DNA of 64,000 nucleotides from Ciona savignyi (Eukaryota; Chordata; Ascidiacea; Phlebobranchia; Cionidae): the NCBI GenBank assembly GCA_000149265.1, contig CH003281.1, positions 205,372-269,371 on the forward strand. Reading direction: 5' to 3'. This document shows, piece by piece, positions 11,193 through 30,155 of the stretch. Position numbers and translations under genes: made by a program. Below the pieces are notes generated by a model. That model saw only the letters and a program-made list of their open reading frames with translations, had not been told where the DNA came from and did not search any database. The stretch's first letter is position 1; the number at the start of each line of letters is the position of its first letter.

Positions 11193-11524
11193 AGGATAGG
11201 ATAGGATAGGATAGGATAGGATAGGATAGGATAGGATAGGATATTCATGTTTATCCCCGTGAATGGGAAAACCCCAGGGGTTATCACACGGGCAATCGTC
11301 AGATCACCTCGCGCCCATCGTCGGGTTACCGGAGCTATTGCAGTGTGTTGTATATGATAGACACGTTCCTTCAATTTGGTAGAACCCATTAATCCGCTGG
11401 GTTCAGGCAATGTCCGTAAAGTGCCTTGCCCAAGGACACAACCGACTAGCTAGCGACCAGTTTCGCACCTGCAACCTTTCGATTGAAAGGCGACGCACTT
11501 AACCGCTAGACCATCGGGCCGGAC
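11193..11524 (-). mobile_element. full-length SINE (family A) with a 10-unit pentamer tail
   Basis: Reverse copy with the longest tail in the window: about ten perfect AGGAT units (11193-11242), which is TATCC/ATCCT on the element's own strand. A near-consensus body and head follow, ending in CGGGCCGG. The long uninterrupted tail and close match to consensus suggest a recent insertion. Confidence 0.82.
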
Positions 11525-11656
11525 AATTTACATAATTGCATCACAAACATCGGGTTTCAGGCTGTTTCTCTAGAAATTATATTGGCTAACAAATCTTTAG
11601 GTAATTTCCCGAGAAGAATATTACAACACACGTTCCTCATAAATAAATATTTAAAA

Positions 11657-12220
11657 TGTAGAATGTGGCAGCGAAACTCGTTCGAACTTTTTTGATTTAT
11701 AATGTTATAGAGCTGACCCGACCACACGCTGCGTGATTATTAAGTTAGAATGTGGCAGCGAAACTCGTTTGCACCCTTTTCATTCATAATACTATAGGAC
11801 TGACCGGATTACACGCTGCGTGATCATTTTGCGTCCATTAACCCTGCATGATCGACGACAGTATTGCCCATATTTCTTCGCTCCGTAGGGTATATAAACC
11901 CGTTGTCCTTATTGCCGTGCATTGTATTGCTTACGTACTATTTGTTGTGACTAGTCGCTTATTCTTGGTGTATAGATGTTGTGTAATTCGTGTATGTAAT
12001 CCTCTGCAATAACCGGTTAATATTTATTTTATAGTGATCAAACGAAACACTTTTAATCACCTGAAACCTAAATCTGTGAAATTGTAAATAAAAGTGGTGT
12101 GTGTTAACCGAGGGAAGTTTACTGGCCGCAAACTGAGATCAGGTGCATTAGAGAACGTGATCACTTATCGACAGCCGTCAGATCATAAGGATCCGGCGGA
12201 ACGTTGCTACACCCGCAACA
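11657..12220 (+). repeat. 5' LTR of the BEL/Pao element
   Basis: A 564-bp LTR starting TGTAGAATGTGG and ending ACACCCGCAACA. It contains a TATA-type sequence (GGGTATATAAACCC near 11888) and AATAAA within GTAAATAAAAGTGG near 12085. Its first 175 bp are two tandem copies of an 87-bp unit (starting 11659 and 11746), each opening TAGAATGTGGCAGCGAAACT. This is a U3-type duplication that could multiply enhancer sites. Confidence 0.88.
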
Positions 12221-12288
12221 TTATTAAAAGTATTTCGGACTTGAGGAGAAGTTCAGTGAAGAAGCCTTGAGTGTCAAGTCGATTTAGG

Positions 12289-14559
12289 ATGGTGGAGCGT
12301 AATCCATTAATCGACTTTGGGGGTGTGGAGGAAGACGACTTGTCTTCAGAACCTATTTCTGTGAAATCTTCGAAGGATCTTATTGAGAAGCTTGTAGAAG
12401 ACAAGCTTATACTGAGACCAAATCTGGGCCGAGAGATCAATGAGGTGACTCAAGATAAGACAAAGCATGCTCTCAGGGTTGCGGAAATCGAGAAAGAAAT
12501 ACGACAGTTGCAACTTCAGAAGGAGGCAATCGGGGCCGGATTTGAAGGAGGACGATTAAAGGAACCTATGGAGGCTCAACAGAACTTGAGCTCAATGACG
12601 ACAAGGCAGCAGCGTGTGAAGTCATGGTTAAGCGACGGTGGGAATATAGAGGCTACCATAGCGCATGTGGAGCCACCGCGCTCCGCAGATAGGAATGGAA
12701 GTTCTGCGGCGGCCAGAGTCGACATGATGGAAAGCGCTTTGCGCACTATTGCCTTTTCGTTTGAACACGGCCCACTACCACAGCGAAATATTCCAAAGTT
12801 TGACGGGAATGTGTTGGAATTCCACTCTTTTATGGCCGAGTTCGAAGAGAATATCGGCAGACGAGTAAAGGAACCGAGAAGCAAGTTAAGCCACTTACGC
12901 AATCATTGTATCGGTGAAGCGTTTGAAGCGATCCAATTTTGCGCTATGATAGATCCACCGGAGGAGGGGTATCAGCGAGCACTGGAGGTGCTAAAGGAAC
13001 GGTTCGGTCAACGACATAAAGTGGTGGATGCATACGTCAGACTGTTAACCAGAGGTTCGAAGATAAACAAAGGAGATTACCGGGGTCTGAACAAACTGTG
13101 GAATGAAATGTCCAATTGTTTCTACTTGCTGTCCGCTTGGAATTGCGAGAAGGAGTTGGACAGCTCCTTAATACTTACGGATGTATTTAGGCGCCTGCCA
13201 CGGGCGGTGCAGAACGACATCAACAATGAAGCCATCGACCTCAATGACCATGGCAACTCTCTGGGTTTCCAAGATATAATGAAGCATGTGCGTAGAGCTG
13301 CCAAGCGTTTGAATTCACAATTTGGTCAGATAATGTCGGAGGAAGTCAATCAACACGTAACGCCAGTAAGGGGACATATCACAAGGTACAACTCCACAAC
13401 TAACACGAAAGTGGGTATATACGCGACCACTACTCGCGAAGCCAAGCACAAAGAACTTCCGATATACAGCGATTGCCCAGACTGCAACCGACCGCATCCT
13501 TTATTCAGGTGCGATAGATTTCGCAAAAGGAGTATTTACGAACGTCACGAGTTCGTGCGGAAACGTGGCCTATGCTTTAATTGTTTTATCCCCGGCCACA
13601 CAGCGAGACTGTGCCGCAACCCAAATCGTTGTCAGGTAACAGACTGTGGCCTACCTCACCACACACTGCTACATTTCACACGCATGAGACCCGCCGCCAC
13701 TGAAGAATCTAAACGTACTAATGAGAGTGCTCGTGCCCAGTTGGCGATGGAGAACGATATGGTTACAACCGGGGCAACTAAGACAAGTACATCATCTGAA
13801 CGAATGAATATGCGTACACGGGTGCGAGTGGTTCCTGTACAGGTATGGTCAACGGACAAGCAGAGACAAGTGTCAACGTACACGTTCCTAGACGGAGGAG
13901 CAATGCGGACGAGGTTGGGATGGACATTGAATGGGTTGGAAACCGTACAGGAAATGGATGAACCTGTTAAGGTGAACTTTATGAATATTACCGATCAGGG
14001 GCTGCATGAGCAACTGGAGGAAAAGTTCAGCTTTGACTTCAGTGAAAGGTACAAAGTTGACTCGCTGGGAATGTCTATGAAGGATAAGCACGCCCTCTCT
14101 ATAATGGAAAGCTCTGCCACGAAATCAACAGAAAGGAACTCTGTATTAAGGCTGCCGTGGAGGCCCTGGTCGCCACGTTTACCTTGTAACCGTACAATTC
14201 CGGAGAAGCGACTCGGATACCTAAAGGTGAAATTGTCTAAAGACCCAAAATTATTCGAAAGGTACAAAAGAAAGATCGAGGAATATATGGGCGATGGACA
14301 CGCAGGAATAGTTTCCAAGGATTGTAAGAAGCCTGCTGGGAAGACGTGGTACGTGCCACATCACGCTACCGGGCTAAAATTCAAAATTGTGTTCGACTGT
14401 GCGGCCAGTTACTTATTGAACGACCAGCAGCTGTTACAGGGGCCGGATCACACGAATAACCTTGTCTACCCTGATGCAGACCACGTAGTGAGAAGAGTAT
14501 ATGTGTGCAAACTGCGACAGCAAACGTGTTCCGGGATATTCGCTGCCTTACTTCTTTAA
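12289..14559 (+). CDS. fused Gag / protease remnant / partial RT ORF of the deleted BEL element
   Basis: The ORF starts at the ATG of GGATGGTGG (residue 1) and encodes 756 residues. The N-terminal half is a BEL/Pao-type Gag with an early coiled-coil-like region. Cysteine clusters follow: CPDC-x3-H-x4-C near residue 395 and a classic zinc knuckle, CFNCFIPGHTARLC, near 425-440. A protease-like entry motif reads LDGG where LDSG is expected, and it is followed at once by the RTRLGW linker, so the protease core is deleted. The RT N-terminal block (motifs like LPWR and VFDCAA) is read in frame, then ends in unrelated codons near TNNL. Protease and RT activity should be lost, but capsid assembly and RNA binding by Gag could remain. 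As part of an old viral-like element it is described only as found. Confidence 0.8.
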   Translation: MVERNPLIDFGGVEEDDLSSEPISVKSSKDLIEKLVEDKLILRPNLGREINEVTQDKTKHALRVAEIEKEIRQLQLQKEAIGAGFEGGRLKEPMEAQQNLSSMTTRQQRVKSWLSDGGNIEATIAHVEPPRSADRNGSSAAARVDMMESALRTIAFSFEHGPLPQRNIPKFDGNVLEFHSFMAEFEENIGRRVKEPRSKLSHLRNHCIGEAFEAIQFCAMIDPPEEGYQRALEVLKERFGQRHKVVDAYVRLLTRGSKINKGDYRGLNKLWNEMSNCFYLLSAWNCEKELDSSLILTDVFRRLPRAVQNDINNEAIDLNDHGNSLGFQDIMKHVRRAAKRLNSQFGQIMSEEVNQHVTPVRGHITRYNSTTNTKVGIYATTTREAKHKELPIYSDCPDCNRPHPLFRCDRFRKRSIYERHEFVRKRGLCFNCFIPGHTARLCRNPNRCQVTDCGLPHHTLLHFTRMRPAATEESKRTNESARAQLAMENDMVTTGATKTSTSSERMNMRTRVRVVPVQVWSTDKQRQVSTYTFLDGGAMRTRLGWTLNGLETVQEMDEPVKVNFMNITDQGLHEQLEEKFSFDFSERYKVDSLGMSMKDKHALSIMESSATKSTERNSVLRLPWRPWSPRLPCNRTIPEKRLGYLKVKLSKDPKLFERYKRKIEEYMGDGHAGIVSKDCKKPAGKTWYVPHHATGLKFKIVFDCAASYLLNDQQLLQGPDHTNNLVYPDADHVVRRVYVCKLRQQTCSGIFAALLL

Positions 14560-14586
14560 AATTAACTTCGTAATTTGGGGCCGGAA

Positions 14587-15151
14587 TGTAGAATGTGGCA
14601 GCGAAACTCGTTCGAACTTTTTTGATTTATAATGTTATAGAGCTGACCCGACCACACGCTGGCGTGATTATTAAGTTAGAATGTGGCAGCGAAACTCGTT
14701 TGCACCCTTTTCATTCATAATACTATAGGACTGACCGGATTACACGCTGCGTGATCATTTTGCGTCCATTAACCCTGCATGATCGACGACAGTATTGCCC
14801 ATATTTCTTCGCTCCGTAGGGTATATAAACCCGTTGTCCTTATTGCCGTGCATTGTATTGCTTACGTACTATTTGTTGTGATTAGTCGCTTATTCTTGGT
14901 GTATAGATGTTGTGTAATTCGTGTATGTAATCCTCTGCAATAACCGGTTAATATTTATTTTATAGTGATCAAACGAAACACTTTTAATCACCTGAAACCT
15001 AAATCTGTGAAATTGTAAATAAAAGTGGTGTGTGTTAACCGAGGGAAGTTTACTGGCCGCAAACTGAGATCAGGTGCATTAGAGAACGTGATCACTTATC
15101 GACAGCCGTCAGATCATAAGGATCCGGCGGAACGTTGCTACACCCGCAACA
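14587..15151 (+). repeat. 3' LTR of the BEL/Pao element
   Basis: A 565-bp copy of the 5' LTR, including the 87-bp tandem duplication. Differences noted are an extra G in ACGCTGGCGTG and T for C in GTGATTAGTCGC. It follows the ORF stop by 27 bases. Confidence 0.88.
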
Positions 15152-16526
15152 TAAATTAATCGGCCAAGTTTTTTAAAGGCGAAGGAAATTAACCCTGTGA
15201 GATAATTATTGGATGAGGACCCATATTGATTTTATTGGTTTGTACAAAGAGACTTGTTGTTGTATAGTCTCTTTGGTTTGTAAAATAGAATATTCACGTT
15301 TTATTCCAGTGACCAAACATAAATCTTAACCTCTAACACTAACTCTAATTTCAGCCAGAACACTAACCCTAATTTTAATGAGCAGTTTTCCTTTTTTCTC
15401 TTTTTTTAGTTTTTTCGGAATTCCTGTAGGACTGCGCTTAACTAATAATAATGACAATGTTATTCATCGCTGCATGCAGCAATAACTTTAAAAAAGTTGA
15501 ATATAACAAAAGTAAGGGAGGTAAAATAAGCAAAACGCGCAGTTTGACGATTACCCGAGTGATAATTAAACATGGACATTATTCCACCTATTTATACAAC
15601 TTACAAACGCGCATTTGGTCTATTTATACAACATCAAGACTTGTTTTCTGAGCAAACCGTCCCCACCTTAAGATAAATGGAAGCACGCAGAAGCTTTATA
15701 ACACGGGTGGAAAATTGTCAGATTAACTGTTGCTCAACGTAGTGGTAAATGGACTTGTTGCAGTGTGGATTGATTGAAACAAGTTCAGACGAGGTCCGTT
15801 TTGGCCGTGCCAAGCCAAAGACACAATCGTTCAGACCAGGCTTGTTATCACAAGGGCAATCAATCGTTAGAAAACATCACACTCACCGTCGAATGTCGGG
15901 AGTTATTGCAGTGATTAGCGCATGGTTGATACTTTTCTTCAATTTGGTAGAATCTACTAATCCACTGGGTTCAGCAATACCGTTAAAGTGTCTATGGGTA
16001 GACGATATTGTACAAATTAATACTAAACCTAGGCATGGATGCAGCAGTCGTTAGTTTGCAGTTGGGCCGGTAAAACACATTAACAATTTTAATCCTGGAC
16101 CCGTGTTTTACCGATATCTACATGGTGTCTGATGCAGTTTAGCGACAATACTGACAAATTGCTGCTATAACACGTATACGCAGTCCCAGGAATAAGGTTT
16201 ATTGACCGACCGCAAAACAACATAAATCAATGAAACTGTACGTTTTCACCGGCTGTAAAATATACAAACTAAGACATGCAAACTAAACGCTTCAAGTTTT
16301 GAGCAATATACAAAAACATCAAATAGAATTCGGATGATAATAGGTCAGCGAAACTAATGTTAATTACACAGTGTGCAAGCTTAATTTAAAGTTACATATT
16401 GCAGAATCGGGCAGAGCTCTATCGTATATACAGTGCCGAAAACTTGGTTATAGAAGGATACATATTTAGTTCAGTACAATGCACAGATAACTATTACACT
16501 GCTTAACATTGAAAATTATGTTTGTT
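15152..16526. other. intergenic between BEL element and REEP gene
   Basis: Holds a CCCTAA-type dispersed repeat (15290-15430) and a strongly diverged reverse SINE A (about 15840-16060, recognisable by TTCAATTTGGTAGAATCTAC and CCACTGGGTTCAG). The REEP 3' end lies at its right edge. No coding exon is supported. Confidence 0.5.
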
Positions 16527-25094
<8,568 letters not shown>

Positions 25095-25916
25095 TTTAGA
25101 ATTGTTTAAAATTTGAACTTAATTTTGTAGCTTACAACAAATGTAAAAAATAATAAACCTGTGAACATACAAATGTTTATATTAAAATTTGTGGCCTACT
25201 ATTCTTTGGATAATTTTAGTGGGCAGTTTCCCTTCCTACCTTTTTCTTTAATCACACGTGCGTTTTCAATCATGTGACACAAATAACTGAAAAGTTCTAC
25301 AAATAAAAAAATTAAAAGTTATAAAGCCGACCTGCTGGGAAAAACAACTCTAGACAATTACCTCAAGCCTACCGACCAGTCCGCGTTATCACAACTGCAT
25401 GGTGACTCGCATTGCTGTTCTGTTTACATTTACGCAATACGCATGATGTATGTACTACGTACACGCGCTAGAGGTCGCGTTTTCTTGCTATATATACAGT
25501 TTAAGGGACGTAGAAAACGTATTAGGCCTTACCTGATATTACATATCCTGTTGTTGTTTTGAAATACGTTGAACAATACCTAATAAAGACCATTATCACA
25601 AAATTAAGTGATCAAAACAGCATTATTTTTTGCCTTTTTTGTGCAGGTTTTTTTATACCTTAATTTACTATGTTACTGCGCCACTCATACATAATAAACT
25701 TTCAGGCAATATTTAAATAAAAAAAAGTTTTTGGTTGAGTCCAACATCGGGTAATTGGAGCTATTTGCTGATAAACACCGGTCTGAACACAATATGACGT
25801 AACTATGGTTCCAATTGCGTTATAAACCTTAGATAAACAAAATTATCTTTAAAGAATTTTGCTTACAAATTAGTTTATCAGCTGGTACAGTTATAAAGGC
25901 TAAAAACGTAAAAAAC
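25095..25916. promoter_or_regulatory. divergent promoter region between REEP and the EF-hand gene
   Basis: An 822-bp interval separates the minus-strand REEP ATG and the plus-strand EF-hand ATG. It includes a small GC-richer patch around 25370-25470 and a TATATATACAG sequence near 25490. No core promoter can be assigned with certainty, and the bidirectional role is inferred from geometry only. Confidence 0.4.
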
Positions 25917-26492
25917 ATGGGCAATCTGTTTTACTACCCCCTAGAACCTGAAGCCATCAGTTACCACAGGCAGCAAGACTACAACTCACTTGGACAACGG
26001 AGAAAAGATGTAAAAAAGGACGAAAACGAAATTGACTTGCTGCACAGGACTTACTGTGCTGATATATTTTCCCAAAGGAAACATATCGACCAAAAACGAA
26101 AGATGTTGACCGACATAAGCGACGAAGATTATGCTAAACGTTTCCCGCAGTGGGATGCGGAAGATGTCGGCGACTACAAAGTCCAGTTTGAGATTTTTGA
26201 CTTGAACCGAGACGGGTTGATCGACTTTAAAGAAATGAACCTGGTGCTTGACGAATTTGGAGAAACAAGCGACGAAGAGGACCGAATAAAATACTTCAAG
26301 GAAATCGACCTCGATAACTCCAACAGCGTAGACTTCGAAGAGTTTCTTCTTGTGCTAAATAAACTACAACAAGCCGCAGGGTTAAACCAAGCCGGTGGAA
26401 ACATCGGAAATATAGTAACACAGGGGGCGCATCAAGTAAAAGAATTACGAAGGATGTCAGTCTACAAGCAGTTGACCAATGGTTTGTTTTAA
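25917..26492 (+). CDS. intronless EF-hand protein (191 aa)
   Basis: The ATG is in good context (AACATGG) and the ORF is uninterrupted for 191 codons. It carries a C-terminal pair of EF-hands. The first loop, DLNRDGLIDFKE (95-106), has all canonical calcium ligands. The second, DLDNSNSVDFEE (131-142), has D at positions 1 and 3, S at 5 and E at 12, so it should also bind. The N-terminal 80 residues are charged with no signal peptide, and the C-terminus is Gly/Gln-rich then basic. G2 follows the Met but residue 6 is Tyr, so a myristoylation signal is unlikely. This fits a cytosolic calcium sensor. I cannot place it in a named subfamily. Lack of introns could mean retroposition, though no poly(A) tract remains. 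An AATAAA site follows at 26681. Confidence 0.85.
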   Translation: MGNLFYYPLEPEAISYHRQQDYNSLGQRRKDVKKDENEIDLLHRTYCADIFSQRKHIDQKRKMLTDISDEDYAKRFPQWDAEDVGDYKVQFEIFDLNRDGLIDFKEMNLVLDEFGETSDEEDRIKYFKEIDLDNSNSVDFEEFLLVLNKLQQAAGLNQAGGNIGNIVTQGAHQVKELRRMSVYKQLTNGLF

Positions 26493-26680
26493 TTCACAGT
26501 AAACTTGCTTGAGCGAAATTACAACTCAACAAGAAGTTATAATGTGGTTTGTTCTGTGTTTTCAATTTTCCCTAATTTCGAGCGAAAACGTAAAATATAT
26601 CTGTCTTCATTAGTTTGAACCAGAATATGAAATTTATTGGAACATCTACCGTACCGGTGCGCTAATGGAGTATTCTATAA

Positions 26681-26692
26681 AATAAAATAAAA
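26681..26692 (+). terminator. polyadenylation signal of the EF-hand gene
   Basis: Overlapping AATAAAATAAAA about 190 bases after the stop codon is the first clear signal downstream. Confidence 0.6.
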
Positions 26693-27461
26693 CTTTCTTA
26701 AAACTGCATTGGCCTATTACAAGTCTAACAATTCTTTAACACTCTTAATTTAACCATGGTTAGAAGAAAAAAATAGAAGTACGTACGAATAGATTTCTGA
26801 AACAGTGCTTCGTTTTTTTGCCGAAAGGTCGAAACTGGTCGCCAGCAAGTCGGTTTGTCCTTGGTCAAGGCATTGAACTACAATGCAGGAACCCAGTGGT
26901 TTAATAGCTTCTACTATTTTTTATCGTTTTTTCCATCACGCTAGTGTCAGGAATGCCATGTCGCCAGTTTATTGGCATGAAAGGGTTATGCAATCAGGTT
27001 AAAACTTTCAGGAATCCAAAGGTTTCGAAACTCGGACCAATAAAAAACACGCTACAACCATTTTTTCGCATTCAGGTAAAAAGGCTAATTACGCATTTGA
27101 TATAGATAAACCCCAATCGTCAAAATATATCATTACAGACTCGACCATTTTTAATGGCGTTTTTTGAGATTGTTGTTATTTTGCTATGATACATTCTGAC
27201 CGTTTAGTTTCATTAACAAGTCCAATTATAGATCGAAATATTTGGTTTACAGTTTTGGATTTAACATTGGTAAATAACGAATCGTGCGATCTTACTGAGG
27301 AATTTAAAAGAGTGTTTTATATCTGGATCCAATTTGTATTGTGTTTAAACTGAGTGATTGTTGTACGTAAAATTGCCGAAATCCAGTCCAGTGGTAGACC
27401 TCAAACTAACAAACCAAAAAAATTCGCAAGTGCATAATAAACAAGAGAGTGTCAACCACGT

Positions 27462-27725
27462 ACGTTTAGTTTTAGTTTAGTTTATTCATTTTTTGCCCCA
27501 GTTTTTTAAAATGGCAAACGAATATAATCTCGACACAGGAACGGGAAAAGACGGCAAAACGAACAGTCGTTAAAACACGTCATTAAAAAATAGGGATATA
27601 ATGTAATAAATATAGCGGACGCGGCCGCCAAACCTAGGCAAAAGAACAAATCCAAATTTAATTAGGATCAAACGATATAAAGCCCTGAAGAAAAGTGTGC
27701 GGTAAAGCGCGACCAGTACTGTGGG
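27462..27725 (+). repeat. interspersed repeat family R3
   Basis: Begins GTTTAGTTTTAGTTTAGTTT, continues with CACGTCATTAAAAAATAGGG and GCGGACGCGGCCGCCAAACC, and ends near CGCGACCAGTACTG. It is the inverted partner of 1075-1405. Confidence 0.65.
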
Positions 27726-28826
27726 GGAGCCGGCTTTAGGAGAAGGTGTGGCCCGAAAGCGTGGACCAGAGTGGAAAAAGAAAAACCCCCTAAAATGAAA
27801 TTCCACTAATGTCAGATGACACTATTTGTTTCAAGCACACTTACCGGGGGCATATTTACATTAAATATTCACATTTAGCACACAGATTGCATAACACTAA
27901 TGCATTAGAGCACTTATGTAGGAGTGCGAAAAGAGGAGCACTAGCTACACTAGTGCACCATAAATAACAAAAAAAGCGCAAAACAACACAAAACAAACAA
28001 AATGTTTAAACAAATAAAATAATAAATAAGAAAAAATAAATAAATAAATAGCAAGCCAAAAAAGGGTTGCTAGCAAGTGAAAAATACTAAAGACTGCAGC
28101 AAGGATCCGATTGTATTAAAGCAGATTAGTTGTGACATATTAGTTTAATATTGATCGGCATCTTCTGGAGAACACACCGCAAACTCTCGAATAGTAAATT
28201 TGAGGAGGAGGAGGAGCCACGCAAGAAAACCGGACGACCTTCTCCTCGTAGATGAAATTTCGGTGTCCGAGTATCTGGAACAATAGTGTCTTGGCAGTAT
28301 AGTTGTAAAAATACTACAAGACAGTAAAGAAATCGAAAAATAGATAGAAATAAAGACAGGTTAGGGAACAGGGTAGTGTGCAATTGGGTGGTGAAAAATA
28401 TTATAAAAACCAAAAACAAATAAAAAGACTAAAGTGATAAGTTATAAAATACAGAGCTCTGTTAGGGCCGGCAAAAACTATTTCACAGAAAAAACAAAAG
28501 TGCCATCGGCTTACCAAGTAACAGAGAATACTGTAATAAAACATCACCATAAATAACACTTGTGTTTGTGTAAACAAATCAATATTGTTAACATGCAAAG
28601 GAAGTCAAGACTGTGTTTTAATGTGGTGATTATAATTTAAAAAGAACAAAATCTGGAAACTTCATGCATGTGATTTTAATAGGGAAATCAACGTGTGAAA
28701 ACAAGTGAAAAGAAATGCATGCAGGTATCAATATATGCAAAGGGATAGAAAAGGTAAAGCAGATTATTAGGAATTTATTTGTGCAAGGAGTAAATGAAAT
28801 TTAAACTTACAAAGGAGATTTATCAT

Positions 28827-28850
28827 AAAAAAAAAAAAAAAAAAAAAAAA
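28827..28850. repeat. 24-base A run
   Basis: An uninterrupted run of A, followed by A/T-rich sequence to 28890. On the minus strand it is a T-rich stretch just 3' of the LINE remnant, so it is not that element's poly(A) tail. Confidence 0.9.
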
Positions 28851-28917
28851 TGAATAAATAAAAAAATAATTAAAAAAAAATAATAAAAAAAATTATTTGG
28901 GGTAAATATTAGTAGAA

Positions 28918-29800
28918 CTAGGGAAGCGGATGAGGGTCTTCCAAGAGGTGTTGTTTGACAGCTTTGGTAAACTTTTTGAGCGATTTAATCTCACGAATGT
29001 TGTTGGGTAGTAGTTGCCAAAACTTTGGGCCTATGTATTTTAGGGATTGTTGGGATAGGGACTTGTTACAAAAAGGAATTAAAAATTGGGAATTGCTTCT
29101 GGTTTTCATAGTAGTTTTAGGTTTGTTGGGTATGCAATTGTGGAGGGGCAGGGGGGGAAAGTGGTTATTTGTGATGGGCAATTTGTGCAATTATGGATTA
29201 ATTATTTCCTAATGTTGTGCATGTGCATAAAATTGTTAAAAAGTTCCCATGTTGTCTGCATTATTAGAAACGTGTGTTTTCGCGTTTACCAAGGTTAAAT
29301 ATTAGGCGAATGAACTTATTGCACACTCGCTGTAATTTGGTTAGCATTTGATTGTTACCATAACACCAGGTGGATATGCAATAGTGAATGTGACTTAGTA
29401 TTAGTGAGTGGTATAATGTGAGAAGTGAGGGTTGGCCAACAAGGGGTTTTATTTTACGTACCATGAGTAAATTAGTGTTAAGTTTCTTAAGGAGTATTTG
29501 CATGTGTGGTTTCCAGGAAAGGTTGTCATTTAACGTAAGACCAAGGAATTTAAAGCTGTCGACTTGTTCAATTTTAAAGTTATTTATTGAAATGAGGGGT
29601 GCTACTGAAAGAGTAGATTTAAAGGAGTTAGAAAAAACATGTATTTTGTTTTATCAGAGTTAAGAATCAGTTTGTTGCTGGAAAGCCATGTGAATAATCT
29701 GTCTAGATCCGCATTGACATTTACATAGGTTATGGATTGGTTGCGGCCAGGGGTAAAAATTGTGGTGTCATCCGCAAACATAATAGCTTTACTATACGTC
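28918..29800 (-). mobile_element. 5'-truncated non-LTR retrotransposon (LINE) ORF2 remnant
   Basis: Minus-strand reading gives the reverse-transcriptase active-site motif FADDT near 29780. Downstream blocks typical of Jockey/CR1/L2-like ORF2 C-termini follow: SHIHYCISTWCYG (about 29370) and TRSNSQFLIPFCNKSLSQQS then YIGPKFWQLLPNNI (about 29040-29100). Stops and frame changes separate the blocks, so the copy is dead. The 5' truncation abuts a SINE A head at 29805. Confidence 0.75.
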
Positions 29801-29804
29801 CGGC

Positions 29805-29960
29805 CGATTAGCTTGGTGTGTTAAGTGCGTCGCCCTTCAACCGAAGGTTTTCGCCTTCGAAAATGGTCGCTAGCTAGTTGTGTCCTTGGGCAAGGCACTT
29901 AACGGACATTGCCTAAAACAAGTGGTTCTACTAACTTAATGGGCATGTCAGTTAAGATTC
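29805..29960 (+). mobile_element. SINE (family A) 5' half
   Basis: Head CGATTAGCTTGGTGTGTTAAG, anticodon-arm-like CCCTTCAACCGAAGG, then GGTCGCTAGCTAGTTGTGTCC and AGGCACTTAACGGACATTGC. The 3' half is missing. Confidence 0.68.
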
Positions 29961-30155
29961 CTGAAAGTTTTACTTGATTCGATAACGCGTTCTACCTAAT
30001 TACCTGGCGACAGGTCTTGCCTGTCATCAACGTGACGCAGAAAAAATGAAACGACAAAAATACGGAGTGTAACAACGATTCGACTTGTGGGTTCGATAAC
30101 CTTCTTAGCTCGACTCTGTATTGCAACTAACTACATGGCACTTGCCAACATGGGA

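Larger units (their letters stand above)
11657..15151 (+). mobile_element. internally deleted BEL/Pao LTR retrotransposon
   Basis: An LTR element of about 3.5 kb bounded by TG...CA LTRs (11657-12220 and 14587-15151), with possible target-site copies TAAAA and TAAAT. The only internal gene is a continuous ORF (12289-14559). It begins as BEL/Pao Gag, then jumps into fragments of protease and the N-terminal part of reverse transcriptase. The rest of RT, RNase H and integrase are absent. Full BEL/Pao elements are usually about twice this length. The LTRs differ at only two positions that I can see (one inserted G, one C/T), so insertion or gene conversion is recent. No clear primer-binding site is visible after the 5' LTR, and the polypurine tract (TTTGGGGCCGG) is weak. 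Confidence 0.85.
26493..28826. other. intergenic, repeat-bearing
   Basis: Includes a SINE A fragment (26818-26922, GGTCGAAACTGGTCGCCAGC), the better copy of repeat R3 (27462-27725) and A-rich sequence with irregular AATAA runs (27960-28060). No exon with convincing coding character was found on either strand. Confidence 0.5.

Noticed and set aside
12271..12288. Earlier start of the BEL ORF at a GTG codon
   Set aside because: GTG is not a normal eukaryotic start; the ATG at 12289 in GGATGG is preferred.
28827..28895. Poly(A) tail of the LINE remnant
   Set aside because: The A run is on the plus strand while the LINE reads on the minus strand, so it would be a T run after the coding end.
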